This document shows positions 46,157 through 54,749 of a stretch of DNA of 64,000 nt, piece by piece; position 1 is the stretch's first letter; each line of letters opens with the position of its first letter. Source of the DNA: an uncultured Bacillaceae bacterium (GTDB lineage: Bacteria > Bacillota > Bacilli > Bacillales > Bacillaceae_L); assembly GCA_947497585.1 (NCBI GenBank), contig CANMHG010000007.1, forward strand, positions 142,496 to 206,495, read 5' to 3'. A model generated the notes under the pieces. It had not been told where the DNA came from. It did no database searches and was given only the letters and a program-made list of their open reading frames with translations. The translations under genes were made by a program, and so were the position numbers.

Positions 46157-46918
46157 ATGAATCCAATTTCACCATTAGTTTTTGACCTTTCTATCGGCAG
46201 ACAAAAGCCGGAGAGTATTCGAAATCGATCTGCGGCTTGTCCCTTTTGTGATAGAGATAATTTAGAGAATATCCTAGCGGAAGAGGGCTCAATCATCCTT
46301 TTAATGAACAAATACCCTACGCTAGAAAATACATTTCAGACAGTATTGATTGAAACGGATAACTGTGAAGATGAATTCTCTACTTATCCAAAGGAACATA
46401 TAGAGAACTTGATAGGCTTTGCAATCAAGCATTGGTACGAGATGATTGATAGTGGTAAGTATAAGTCTGTTTTACTCTTTAAGAACTATGGTCCCTTTTC
46501 TGGGGGTTCGATTCATCATGCCCATATGCAAATTGTTGGATTAGAAGACCATGATTACACGCAACATGTTTCTTTAGATCAATTTGAAGGGATAGAGATT
46601 CACAAGACAAATTCTGTAGAGTTTACTATTTCAACGAAGCCAAGGATGGGGTTCTTTGAATTTAATATATGTATGGAGGACCTTGAGCACTTATCAATAC
46701 TGACGCATTATTTACAGACTGCAACCCATTACGTTTTACATCACTTCAGTGCGAATTGTAATAGTTATAATATTTTCTTCTATAATATTGAAGAGAAAAT
46801 TTATGTTAAGGTGATTCCACGATTTGCAACATCGCCATTATTTGTGGGGTATTCTATCCCTCAGGTGGCACGTAATATTGATGAAGTTGCTGAGAAGGTA
46901 CGTAACATATATTTTTAA
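46157..46918 (+). CDS. DUF4931, GalT/HIT-like protein
   Basis: A 253-residue protein of the HIT superfamily, close to galactose-1-phosphate uridylyltransferases. An N-terminal Cys pair (CPFC) may bind zinc, and the active-site-like motif is HHAHMQIVG. The three-residue His-x-His-x-Gln pattern suggests nucleotidyl transfer or hydrolysis. Substrate unknown. CGGAGTG precedes the ATG. Confidence 0.75.
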   Translation: MNPISPLVFDLSIGRQKPESIRNRSAACPFCDRDNLENILAEEGSIILLMNKYPTLENTFQTVLIETDNCEDEFSTYPKEHIENLIGFAIKHWYEMIDSGKYKSVLLFKNYGPFSGGSIHHAHMQIVGLEDHDYTQHVSLDQFEGIEIHKTNSVEFTISTKPRMGFFEFNICMEDLEHLSILTHYLQTATHYVLHHFSANCNSYNIFFYNIEEKIYVKVIPRFATSPLFVGYSIPQVARNIDEVAEKVRNIYF

Positions 46919-46930
46919 AAAGTAGCGCAA

Positions 46931-46958
46931 AAAAAGAACTCATAGTCGAGTTCTTTTT
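46931..46958. terminator. Bidirectional terminator
   Basis: AAAAAGAACTC (46931-46941) and GAGTTCTTTTT (46948-46958) between two convergent genes. Confidence 0.9.
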
Positions 46959-46965
46959 CTACATT

Positions 46966-47364
46966 TTAGCGTCCTGATTGAAATCTATAATTACGGACAA
47001 CCATACCTTTAGCCTTTATCATTCCGAAACGCTCATAATAAGGTTGAAGGTTTTCGTCACACATCAGATCGATCATATAGTGATCTTGTAACTCCTCAAA
47101 CATACGCCTAACTAATTCCTTCCCAATTCCTTTATCTTTATATGACGGCAATACCTCTAGAAGTGGTATGTAAGCAGAGAGCACACCATCACTTATTGCC
47201 GTAATAAATCCTACTACTTGTTGATCATCAAGAGCTAAAACAACTTTATAGCTATTTTTTAGAAGTTGAAAATGTTTCTCTTTCGAAGGTGGGTTTGGCC
47301 AACCGTCAAAAAAGCCTGTAAGCATTTCCGGAGAAATACCATCTAGCGAAGTTGTGTATATCAT
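46966..47364 (-). CDS. GNAT-family N-acetyltransferase
   Basis: A 132-residue GNAT. The acetyl-CoA-binding motif A is LPSYKDKGIGKELVRRMFEEL. The start has GGGAG nine bases ahead on the - strand. Substrate unknown. Confidence 0.85.
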   Translation of the reverse strand: MIYTTSLDGISPEMLTGFFDGWPNPPSKEKHFQLLKNSYKVVLALDDQQVVGFITAISDGVLSAYIPLLEVLPSYKDKGIGKELVRRMFEELQDHYMIDLMCDENLQPYYERFGMIKAKGMVVRNYRFQSGR

Positions 47365-47533
47365 ATCTAATCTCCCTTTCTGATAGTAACTAGTTTTTAT
47401 CAGAAGGATATATCAATAAAATAGCAAACCCATAGTGGATGCCTCCTATTATGGAAATAATAGTTATATGTAAGGTATTCAACAGCAGTTGGTTAATTCC
47501 TTTTATAAAAATGAATCTATGTAGGTGAGCTCT

Positions 47534-48079
47534 TTGGACATTTATACAGTGGAAACTTGGGATGAAGTCCTATGGCAGCAAGCGAAAAGCATATATAATG
47601 AAGCATTTGGAAATAAGGGTGCAAAATCTGAAAAGATTATTCGTAATATGTTTGATAAAAACATCGCCCAGCTCCACGTATTGATTGTAGGAACTAGAGT
47701 GGTAGCCATGGCGATAACTGGTCATTTAAGAGGTGAAAATTCTTTGATTATTGATTATCTGGCAGTTGGGAGCAGTTTCAAACAACGAGGTTATGGTAGT
47801 AAGTTAGTAAATTATATTAGGGAATGGGCAGTAAAGGAAAAGATGATCGACAGAATTTTTATCGAGGTAGAGTGTGAGGAAACAGAGGAGAATTTAGCTC
47901 GAATTTTCTTTTGGGAGAAGTGTGGTTTTGTGCTAACAAACTATGTACATCAATATAAGTGGGTTCCTGAACCGTATAAAGGGATGTATCTTCTGTTAAA
48001 AGGGGAAGACCAGATAATTAATGGGGAGGACATCTTTGAAGAGATTGTTAAGTTGCATAGGATTTCTTTTCGGGTGTGA
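47534..48079 (+). CDS. GNAT-family N-acetyltransferase
   Basis: A 181-residue GNAT with motif A VGSSFKQRGYGSKLVNYIRE. The TTG at 47534 follows GGTGAG at good spacing; an in-frame GTG at 47525 lies within that site and would add three residues. Divergent from the GNAT on the - strand. Substrate unknown. Confidence 0.8.
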   Translation: MDIYTVETWDEVLWQQAKSIYNEAFGNKGAKSEKIIRNMFDKNIAQLHVLIVGTRVVAMAITGHLRGENSLIIDYLAVGSSFKQRGYGSKLVNYIREWAVKEKMIDRIFIEVECEETEENLARIFFWEKCGFVLTNYVHQYKWVPEPYKGMYLLLKGEDQIINGEDIFEEIVKLHRISFRV

Positions 48080-48124
48080 AGGTGGAAAATTTGTTTATGT
48101 TAAAGTGAAAATAGCATAACTAGA

Positions 48125-48159
48125 AGTGCTCAGAAGACAAATTCCTGAGCACTCTTTTT
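48125..48159. terminator. Bidirectional terminator
   Basis: AGTGCTCAG (48125-48133) and CTGAGCACT (48145-48153), followed by CTTTTTA. Confidence 0.8.
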
Positions 48160-48161
48160 AG

Positions 48162-49442
48162 TTAAATGTTAAACCCCATTTTTGAATCATTATGTGTATC
48201 CCAGTTCAACTTCATGCCTTTTTTATTGTCAGAGTATAATTCAGTACATATTTTCTCAATATCTACACTTTGCTCATAATGCCATTGTAGAGCGATTGCA
48301 TTGTATAGTTCATTAAGTTGTGCGAATGAAAATCCATCAGTAAGTTGAGCAAGATGATTAATTTCATTTTCTTTAATAATGTCGCTGATTTTCTTCTTTA
48401 CTAGGTATTCATGTCGCATCTGGGGAGTAGGTAACTTAATTTCATATGCACGGTCAAAGCGTCCAGACCTATTGATTAATGCAGGGTCTATTTTTTCTGG
48501 ATAATTGGTTGTCCCTATTAAAAAGATCCCTTCCTTTGATGTTGCGCCATCTAATGTGTTTAAAAAGACAGAACGAACACTCTCTGGCATTGAATCGATA
48601 TCTTCAATAACTAAGACCATTGGAGTCATCTTGGCAACTGTTGAAAAGACCTCATGAATAGAATAGCTGGACGTATACTCTGTTATTTGCCAATAAGCAA
48701 CAGGAGCTGAGATACTATTTGCAATGGATTTTACTAGAGTTGTTTTACCGTTTCCAGGTCTACCATAAAGTAAAATTCCTCGTTTATATGGGATATTGTA
48801 TTTTGTGAAAAATTCACCGCTTGTGGAGAAGAATTCATCGATTGAACGATAGATTTGAAGCTTAATGCTCTCCTCTAAAAATACATCGTCTCTCGTTACT
48901 AGATTTGTAATCTTCTCTTTCTTCGTATCAACGCCTTCGTCTGTATCAGTAAACACTGTGACGTAGTTTTTAATATATTCTCTTTTTCTTCTTAATACAT
49001 AATTCAAGAACTCTAACATGCTTGTATGACTTTCGGCAAAAATAAAGTCATGGTACATGTCATCATGATTTTGAAAAATTTGAGCTTTTGCTAAAGCTAC
49101 TTTGTATTGAGGATAATAATAAAGTCCATTTTGAAGCCGTGGTTTAATAACTAACTCTAATTTAGTATCAGTATGTTTAGAAGAAATTGTAGCTGTTTCG
49201 ATAAAATCAAAAATAGTAGCTACTAGTTTCACTTCGTTTTTTCCCTCTATAAGGTCCTCTTCAAGAATTTCAAAGATCTCATCTGATGTTTCGTCATCAG
49301 CATACATGGAAAAAGATAACCCAGTTTCTTCATATAAGGCTTCCTTCATTTTATGAATGACTATTGCGTAATCAAAATAGTTTGAATCTGTATCAGGATT
49401 TAATTCTATGAACCGAATAAGTTGTTTATGAGTTGAAATCAT
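48162..49442 (-). CDS. AAA-family ATPase (Bcs1/classical AAA-like)
   Basis: A 426-residue protein. The first ~185 residues match no domain I recognise. An AAA module follows: Walker A GRPGNGKTT (227-235), Walker B VLVIED (276-281), sensor N313 (GTTNYP), and arginine fingers R325 and R328 (RSGRFD). The combination of Walker A, INRSGRFD and a C-terminal lid (DGFSFAQLNEL) is that of remodelling AAA proteins. No membrane segment. Function unknown; the closest genes are a GNAT and the nuo operon, transcribed away from it. Confidence 0.85.
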   Translation of the reverse strand: MISTHKQLIRFIELNPDTDSNYFDYAIVIHKMKEALYEETGLSFSMYADDETSDEIFEILEEDLIEGKNEVKLVATIFDFIETATISSKHTDTKLELVIKPRLQNGLYYYPQYKVALAKAQIFQNHDDMYHDFIFAESHTSMLEFLNYVLRRKREYIKNYVTVFTDTDEGVDTKKEKITNLVTRDDVFLEESIKLQIYRSIDEFFSTSGEFFTKYNIPYKRGILLYGRPGNGKTTLVKSIANSISAPVAYWQITEYTSSYSIHEVFSTVAKMTPMVLVIEDIDSMPESVRSVFLNTLDGATSKEGIFLIGTTNYPEKIDPALINRSGRFDRAYEIKLPTPQMRHEYLVKKKISDIIKENEINHLAQLTDGFSFAQLNELYNAIALQWHYEQSVDIEKICTELYSDNKKGMKLNWDTHNDSKMGFNI

Positions 49443-49618
49443 TTAATAGTGATACCTCACTTTTTCTAAGACATGTTAATTCATATTTTATACTACAGTC
49501 TTGAATGTAAGATACTTGAAAATAAATCCTTTCCTTATAACGAGTGTGATAATTGTCATTGAATTTAAATTGATATTTTACTATTGTAGGTGTGGGGTGG
49601 GGTCTGGGTGAGATAATG

Positions 49619-49812
49619 TGGACTCAGATGCTGCTATTTGTGGGAAAAGCACTGTTTGTAGTAGAAAGTGGACTGAGAGGACGTTATTTGGCTAAGATGA
49701 TCCTTGATTGAGCTGGAGTTTGGTGTTTAAGGGCCTGTGAGTCCGATAAAGGTCTGGATTTGGGGTGTTTTGGTGGAATAGCGGATTTTGAGTCCGTTAT
49801 ATGTGGGTGTTT
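49619..49812. repeat. Second cluster of the GGACTCA..GGCCGTTATT motif, two direct and two inverted
   Basis: + strand copies at 49619 (GGACTCAGATGCTGCTATTT) and 49670 (GGACTGAGAGGACGTTATTT), - strand copies around 49731-49749 and 49787-49812 (reverse complement CGGACTCACAGGCC and CGGACTCAAAATCCG). Same layout as 3211-3388. Confidence 0.7.
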
Positions 49813-49934
49813 TATTTAGATTGATAGTGATGGAAAGAGATGGGATAGAAGCGTGTTCGGGGGTACTATTAGTTGGAAACTTCGTTTCTTTGTGTGGGGT
49901 AGTACTTCTAAAACCTCTCCTTGGGTGAAGGTAC

Positions 49935-50181
49935 GCTAGATTGCTGGCGCAATCTAGCTAGTAGTGTGGGGGCCATGTGTCGACAGAGATGTGTGCATTT
50001 CTGTATGTTGCCGGAATTTGCCTCCCTTGAGGAAACTGGCGTTTCCTCATTTTCAGCTTGGGCTGAAAACAAGCAAAGGAATAAATACTCCTTGGGAAAA
50101 AACGAGTTTTTTCCAGTCGTATTTATTCCTTTGCTTGGGGAGGCAAATTCCTAGTATTTAGAAATGGGGGATGTGTCGACA
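49935..50181. repeat. Multi-hairpin structured element at the nuo promoter
   Basis: A 10-bp hairpin (49935-49958, loop TGGC) precedes a closed multibranch structure. Outer stem GGAATTTGCCTCCC (50013-50026) with GGGAGGCAAATTCC (50138-50151). Inside: GAGGAAAC/GTTTCCTC (50029-50048, loop TGGC), TTTTCAGC/GCTGAAAA (50050-50069, loop TTGG), and a 16-bp stem 50073-50088/50119-50134 capped by GGAAAAAA/TTTTTTCC. ATGTGTCGACA flanks it at 49975 and 50171. There is no credible coding frame here. Confidence 0.85.
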
Positions 50182-50204
50182 CTGGTTGTTGTAAGTGCTA
50201 TAAT
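50176..50204 (+). promoter_or_regulatory. nuo operon promoter
   Basis: TCGACA (50176-50181), 17-base spacer, TATAAT (50199-50204) with an extended TGC at 50196. The -35 box is the end of the right ATGTGTCGACA repeat. Confidence 0.7.
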
Positions 50205-50268
50205 GTTTACGGTTACAAGTTTCAAGTTTTTTACTATATTATTTTTTTAAGGTTATGGAGGGGGCGGC

Positions 50269-50643
50269 ATGGATTTACTTAATCAGTATTTGAACAATTA
50301 CTTGATTGTAATTGTCTTTTTGTGCTTAGGTATCCTTTTACCGGTTGTTGCATTGACTGCAGGGCGTTTTTTGAGGCCACATGCTCCGAGTGAGGCGAAG
50401 TATACGACCTATGAGAGTGGGATTGAGCCATTCCATGATTCGCGAGTTCAGTTTAATGTACGTTATTATATTTTTGCACTTATGTTTGTTATTTTTGATG
50501 TAGAGACAGTCTTTTTGTATCCATGGGCTGTTGCTTATGAAAAGTTGGGTATTGTAGCTTTAATTGAGATGTTGATTTTCGTATTAATGTTACTACTTGG
50601 GCTAGTCTACGCATGGAAGAAGAAGGTGTTAAAATGGACTTAA
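50269..50643 (+). CDS. nuoA: NADH-quinone oxidoreductase subunit A
   Basis: A 124-residue membrane subunit of complex I with three helices. The conserved [12 protein letters not shown] loop, [22 protein letters not shown] helix are present. GGAGGGGG precedes the ATG. The 3' end overlaps nuoB. Confidence 0.95.
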   Translation: MDLLNQYLNNYLIVIVFLCLGILLPVVALTAGRFLRPHAPSEAKYTTYESGIEPFHDSRVQFNVRYYIFALMFVIFDVETVFLYPWAVAYEKLGIVALIEMLIFVLMLLLGLVYAWKKKVLKWT

Positions 50644-51155
50644 AGGATTTAAAGTTAGAGAATATCACTCCAGAGGAAATGGAAGAGTTACAGCGTAGTG
50701 TGTTTTTGACAACGCTTGAGCAGGTTAAGGGTTGGGCACGAAGTAATTCGATTTGGCCATTGACGTTTGGTCTTGCTTGCTGTGCGATTGAGATGATGGG
50801 TGTAGGTTCTTCTCATTACGATTTAGAGCGATTTGGGTCTTTTTTCCGTACATCTCCTCGTCAGTCTGACTGTATGATTGTTTCTGGAACGGTTACAAAG
50901 AAGATGGCTCCTGTATTGAAGCGTCTTTATGATCAAATGCCTGAGCCGAAGTGGGTTATTGCTATGGGATCTTGTGCGACTGCAGGTGGACCCTATGTTA
51001 AGTCATATGCAGTTGTTAAAGGTGTAGATCAGATCGTGCCAGTTGATGTCTACATTCCAGGATGTCCTCCAAATCCAGCTGCTCTTATCTATGGGATAAA
51101 TAAATTAAAAGAGAAGATTCGCTACGAAGCTAAGACTGGGAAGAAGGTGATTTAG
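50634..51155 (+). CDS. nuoB: NADH-quinone oxidoreductase subunit B
   Basis: A 173-residue subunit carrying cluster N2, the last Fe-S centre before quinone. The ligands are C49, C50 (GLACCAIEM), C114 (GSCATAGG) and C144 (PGCPPNP). The ATG at 50634 has AAGGTG ahead and overlaps the nuoA end; the upstream ATG at 50613 lies deep in nuoA and is not favoured. Confidence 0.95.
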   Translation: MDLKDLKLENITPEEMEELQRSVFLTTLEQVKGWARSNSIWPLTFGLACCAIEMMGVGSSHYDLERFGSFFRTSPRQSDCMIVSGTVTKKMAPVLKRLYDQMPEPKWVIAMGSCATAGGPYVKSYAVVKGVDQIVPVDVYIPGCPPNPAALIYGINKLKEKIRYEAKTGKKVI

Positions 51156-51157
51156 TC

Positions 51158-52417
51158 GTGAGCGATAACTTAGAACAACAAAAGAAAGAGGCTGCCGAGC
51201 TTGCAAAGCAAAAAGCAGCAGCTGCTGCGAAGGCAAAGGCAGCGGCATTGGCAAAGCAAAAAGCGGCTGAATCTGAGGCAGAACCAAAGCAAGAGGAAGT
51301 ACAAGCTACGGCTGACACTTCTGATGATGCAAAAGAATTAGCGAAAAAGAAAGCAGCGGCGGCAGCAAAGGCAAAGGCTGCAGCACTTGCAAAGCAAAAG
51401 GCACCAGAGAGCGTTGGTGAGGCTGAAGAAGCTGGAGACGATGATGTTGCTACAGCCAAAGCTAAGGCAGCGGCAGCGGCAAAAGCTAAAGCGGCAGCAG
51501 CTGCGAAGGCAAAAGCAGCAGCTTTAGCAAAACAACAAGAAGCAGAGACTTCTGGTGAAGCTGAAGAAGCTGGAGACGATGATGTTGCTACAGCTAAAGC
51601 AAAAGCGGCGGCAGCGGCAAAAGCCAAAGCAGCAGCGGCAGCAAAAGCCAAGGCAGCTGCACTAGCGAAGCAACAAGGAACTGAGACGGGCGAAGGCTCA
51701 GCTGACGATGAGAAAGCAAAAGCAATTGCAGCAGCGAAGGCGAAAGCAGCAGCAGCGGCAAAAGCTAAGGCTGCAGCGGCAGCTAAAGCAGGTGGCGGAG
51801 ACGAATCGGCAGATGATTTAGCCAAAGAAAAAGCCAAGGCAATTGCAGCAGCAAAGGCAAAAGCGGCAGCGGCAGCAAAAGCTAAGGCAGCAGGTGCGGG
51901 ATCGGATGCTACTGAGCAAGCTGAAGAGCAAAAGCCATCTCCTAATCAGCCATACCTCGATAAATATGTAAAAGTTATTACAGAGCACATTGGATCAGAT
52001 GTTTTAGAAGATTCATATATTAACTCGTTATCAAAGGACGTGCCAACACTTGTAGCTAAGCCTGAGACATACTTTAAGGTTGCTCAATTCTTGAAGTTTA
52101 ATGAACAATTAAGCTTTGATTATGTTTCAGAGTTACATGGTTCAGATTTTGAGACTCATATGGAAATCTATGTTCATCTTTTCTCATTCAAAAATAGACA
52201 ATCCGTTGCGTTAAAGGTGAAAATTGACCGTGATCAACCAGTGATTGATTCATTGCAACCGCTATGGGAAGGTGCAAACTGGCCTGAGCGTGAAGCTTTT
52301 GACTTACTAGGAATTACGTTTAAAAATCACCCGAACCTAACTCGAATCATGTTACCGGAAGATTGGGTGGGATACCCACTTAGAAAAGACTATGAACCTT
52401 ACGATGTGGAGGTGTAG
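51158..52417 (+). CDS. nuoC: NADH-quinone oxidoreductase subunit C with large Ala/Lys-rich N-terminal extension
   Basis: A 419-residue protein, about 250 residues longer than a plain NuoC. Residues about 6-255 consist of Ala/Lys blocks (AAAAAKAKAAAL-type) separated by acidic linkers such as GEAEEAGDDDVA; a 46-residue unit repeats (DNA copies 138 bases apart at 51416 and 51554). Residues about 270-419 form the 30-kDa complex I domain, with signature EREAFDLLGITFKNHPNL. GTG start after AAGAAGGTGA. The extension should be a helical, highly charged arm; its role is unknown. Confidence 0.93.
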   Translation: MSDNLEQQKKEAAELAKQKAAAAAKAKAAALAKQKAAESEAEPKQEEVQATADTSDDAKELAKKKAAAAAKAKAAALAKQKAPESVGEAEEAGDDDVATAKAKAAAAAKAKAAAAAKAKAAALAKQQEAETSGEAEEAGDDDVATAKAKAAAAAKAKAAAAAKAKAAALAKQQGTETGEGSADDEKAKAIAAAKAKAAAAAKAKAAAAAKAGGGDESADDLAKEKAKAIAAAKAKAAAAAKAKAAGAGSDATEQAEEQKPSPNQPYLDKYVKVITEHIGSDVLEDSYINSLSKDVPTLVAKPETYFKVAQFLKFNEQLSFDYVSELHGSDFETHMEIYVHLFSFKNRQSVALKVKIDRDQPVIDSLQPLWEGANWPEREAFDLLGITFKNHPNLTRIMLPEDWVGYPLRKDYEPYDVEV

Positions 52418-52420
52418 CAT

Positions 52421-53521
52421 ATGATTCGTACAGAAGAAATGCTCCTAAACGTCGGACCGCAACATCCTAGTACACATGGAGTGTTCCGATTAGTCGTCAA
52501 AATTGATGGCGAAACAATTACAGAGGCTACACCAGTAATCGGGTATCTTCACCGCGGAACTGAGAAACTAGCAGAAAATCTTCAATACACGCAAATCATT
52601 CCATACACTGACCGTTTGGATTATTTATCTGCGATGACAAATAACTATGTTCTTTGCCATGCAGTTGAAACAATGATGGATATTGAAATACCTGAGCGTG
52701 CAGAGTATTTACGTGTTCTTGCAATGGAACTAGGAAGAGTTGCTAGTCACTTAGTTTGGTGGGGAACATACTTACTTGATATTGGGGCAGTAAGCCCATT
52801 CCTTTATGCGTTTAGGGAACGTGAGATGATTATTAACCTATTAAATGAACTTTCGGGAGCACGTTTAACATTTAACTACATGCGTGTTGGTGGAGTAAAA
52901 TGGGACGCTCCAGAAGGTTGGATTGAAAAGGTTCGTGACTTCGTTCCATATATGCGTAAAGAACTAGAAGGCTACCATAACCTTGTAACAGGAAATGAGA
53001 TTTTCCTTAACCGTGTTAAAGGTGTTGGTAAATATACAAAAGAGGATGCAATTGCTTACTCATTAAGTGGAGCAAATCTACGTTGTACAGGTGTGAAATG
53101 GGATCTACGTAAAGATGAGCCATATTCAATCTATGATCGTTTTGATTTTGATGTTCCTGTACGTGATGGTGGAGATGCGTGGGCACGCTACGAAATTCGT
53201 ATGGCTGAGATTGAAGAGTCATTGAAAATTATCGAGCAAGCCGTCGAGCAATTCCCAGCTGAAGGCGAGATAATGGCTAAGGTTCCAAAAATCATTAAAG
53301 CACCTAAAGGTGAAGCATTTGTACGAATCGAATCACCACGCGGTGAAATCGGATGTTATATTGCGAGTGATGGTAAAAAAGAACCGTATCGCTTAAAATT
53401 CCGTCGTCCATCTTTTTATAATCTACAAATTCTCCCTAAGCTTCTTGAGGGTGAAAATATGGCAAACTTAATTACTATCTTAGGTGCAATTGATATTGTA
53501 CTTGGGGAGGTTGATGGATAA
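52421..53521 (+). CDS. nuoD: NADH-quinone oxidoreductase subunit D
   Basis: A 366-residue quinone-site subunit related to NiFe hydrogenases. NVGPQHPSTHGVFRL and GYLHRGTEKLAE hold quinone-binding His and Tyr residues. It overlaps nuoH by one base (TAATG). Confidence 0.96.
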   Translation: MIRTEEMLLNVGPQHPSTHGVFRLVVKIDGETITEATPVIGYLHRGTEKLAENLQYTQIIPYTDRLDYLSAMTNNYVLCHAVETMMDIEIPERAEYLRVLAMELGRVASHLVWWGTYLLDIGAVSPFLYAFREREMIINLLNELSGARLTFNYMRVGGVKWDAPEGWIEKVRDFVPYMRKELEGYHNLVTGNEIFLNRVKGVGKYTKEDAIAYSLSGANLRCTGVKWDLRKDEPYSIYDRFDFDVPVRDGGDAWARYEIRMAEIEESLKIIEQAVEQFPAEGEIMAKVPKIIKAPKGEAFVRIESPRGEIGCYIASDGKKEPYRLKFRRPSFYNLQILPKLLEGENMANLITILGAIDIVLGEVDG

Positions 53522-54522
53522 TGATCGAGAATCTACTAAATTCACCTCCGAGTTGGCTCAATTTTGGGATTTTCTTTGGGCTGGCAACAGCACTATTAAT
53601 GGTTGTTCTTGGTTTCGTTACGTATGGTATCCTTGCTGAACGTAAAGTCATGGGTTTTATGCAGGGGCGTATTGGTCCGAACCAAACAGGTGGTAGTTGG
53701 GGACTATTACAAACAATTGCTGACGTTTTGAAGCTTCTTTTAAAAGAAGATACAATTCCTAAGCTTGCGGATCGTCCGTTGTTTATTCTTGCTCCAATTA
53801 TTGCTTTTGCACCAGCATTCATGGTTTTAGCAACAATTCCTTTTACGGATAAGCTACAGTTTGCAAATATTGGGGTAGGTCTCCTTTATTATATTGCTGT
53901 ATCAGGTATTACAACAGTTGGTATCGTAACGGGTGGTTGGGCATCAAATAACAAGTATGCACTAATGGGTGGTATGCGTGCAGCTGCTCAAATGATTTCA
54001 TATGAAATCCCATTAGTTATGTCAGTTATCGGTGTTATTTTATTCACTGGAAGCTTGAACTTAGTTGATATCGTCGAAGCACAGGAAAATATTTGGTACA
54101 TTTTCTTACAGCCAGTTGGATTCTTAGTATTCTTTATCGCATCTATTGCTGAATTAAATCGTACGCCGTTTGACTTACCAGAAGCAGAATCAGAGCTAGT
54201 AGCTGGTTTCCATGTTGAATACTCTGGTTTCCGTTGGGCATTTTTCATGCTAGCAGAATATGTTTATCTGTTTGCAATGGCTGCATTAACAACAGTACTA
54301 TTCCTAGGTGGATGGCATCCTGTTATGTTCCTAGACTTTATTCCAGGAGCAGTGTGGTTTGCATTGAAATTTAGTTTTGTTGTGTTTATTTTAATGTGGA
54401 TTCGTTATACATTCCCACGTATGCGTGCAGACCAACTGATGGAGTTCGGTTGGAAAGTATTATTACCGGTGGCATTAGCGAACATCTTTATTTCAGCATT
54501 AATCAAGGAATTATTCTTTTAA
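53521..54522 (+). CDS. nuoH: NADH-quinone oxidoreductase subunit H
   Basis: A 333-residue membrane subunit bridging the quinone site and the proton channels. AERKVMGFMQGRIGPNQTGG and IAELNRTPFDLPEAESELV (acidic loop) are diagnostic. Its stop codon lies inside the left arm of the structured element that follows. Confidence 0.96.
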   Translation: MIENLLNSPPSWLNFGIFFGLATALLMVVLGFVTYGILAERKVMGFMQGRIGPNQTGGSWGLLQTIADVLKLLLKEDTIPKLADRPLFILAPIIAFAPAFMVLATIPFTDKLQFANIGVGLLYYIAVSGITTVGIVTGGWASNNKYALMGGMRAAAQMISYEIPLVMSVIGVILFTGSLNLVDIVEAQENIWYIFLQPVGFLVFFIASIAELNRTPFDLPEAESELVAGFHVEYSGFRWAFFMLAEYVYLFAMAALTTVLFLGGWHPVMFLDFIPGAVWFALKFSFVVFILMWIRYTFPRMRADQLMEFGWKVLLPVALANIFISALIKELFF

Positions 54523-54714
54523 CTTTATTCAGTAGAAGTCTTTCACTTCTATAAATGCTGGGATGAAGAAATGAATTACACAACTTAGTAGTGGTTTAAG
54601 ATCTGACTGAATAAAGTTAAAGGCCTCCGGCGGATGCCACGATTTTTCAAAGGTTCTTTTTCGAGCTAGCTCGAAAAAAATCTGGCGCAAATTAGCCAAG
54701 GCGAATTTGATTGC
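54518..54714. repeat. Structured insertion between nuoH and nuoI
   Basis: TTTAACTTTATTCAGT (54518-54533) pairs perfectly with ACTGAATAAAGTTAAA (54606-54621). Inside is AGAAGT/ACTTCT (54534-54550). Next, a 22-bp palindrome TTTTTCGAGCTAGCTCGAAAA(A) (54657-54678) is enclosed by GCCA-GATT/AATC-TGGC. CAAATT/AATTTG (54688-54709) ends it. It separates two genes that are nearly adjacent in most nuo operons. Confidence 0.8.
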
Positions 54715-54749
54715 ATACTAAATTACCTGAAACAAAGGGGTGACAGAAC

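Noticed and set aside
49921..50161. Two overlapping short reading frames of 65-77 codons
   Set aside because: They lie wholly within the hairpin element, have no ribosome site and their peptides are dictated by inverted repeats.
49935..50181. Insertion sequence or its remnant
   Set aside because: No transposase fragment is present; the flanking 11-bp direct repeat is itself palindromic and one copy is part of a promoter, so it is weak evidence for a target duplication.
51130..51837. 235-codon Ala/Phe-rich frame on the - strand
   Set aside because: It is the antisense of the Ala/Lys repeat codons of nuoC, with no ribosome site and no recognisable protein features.
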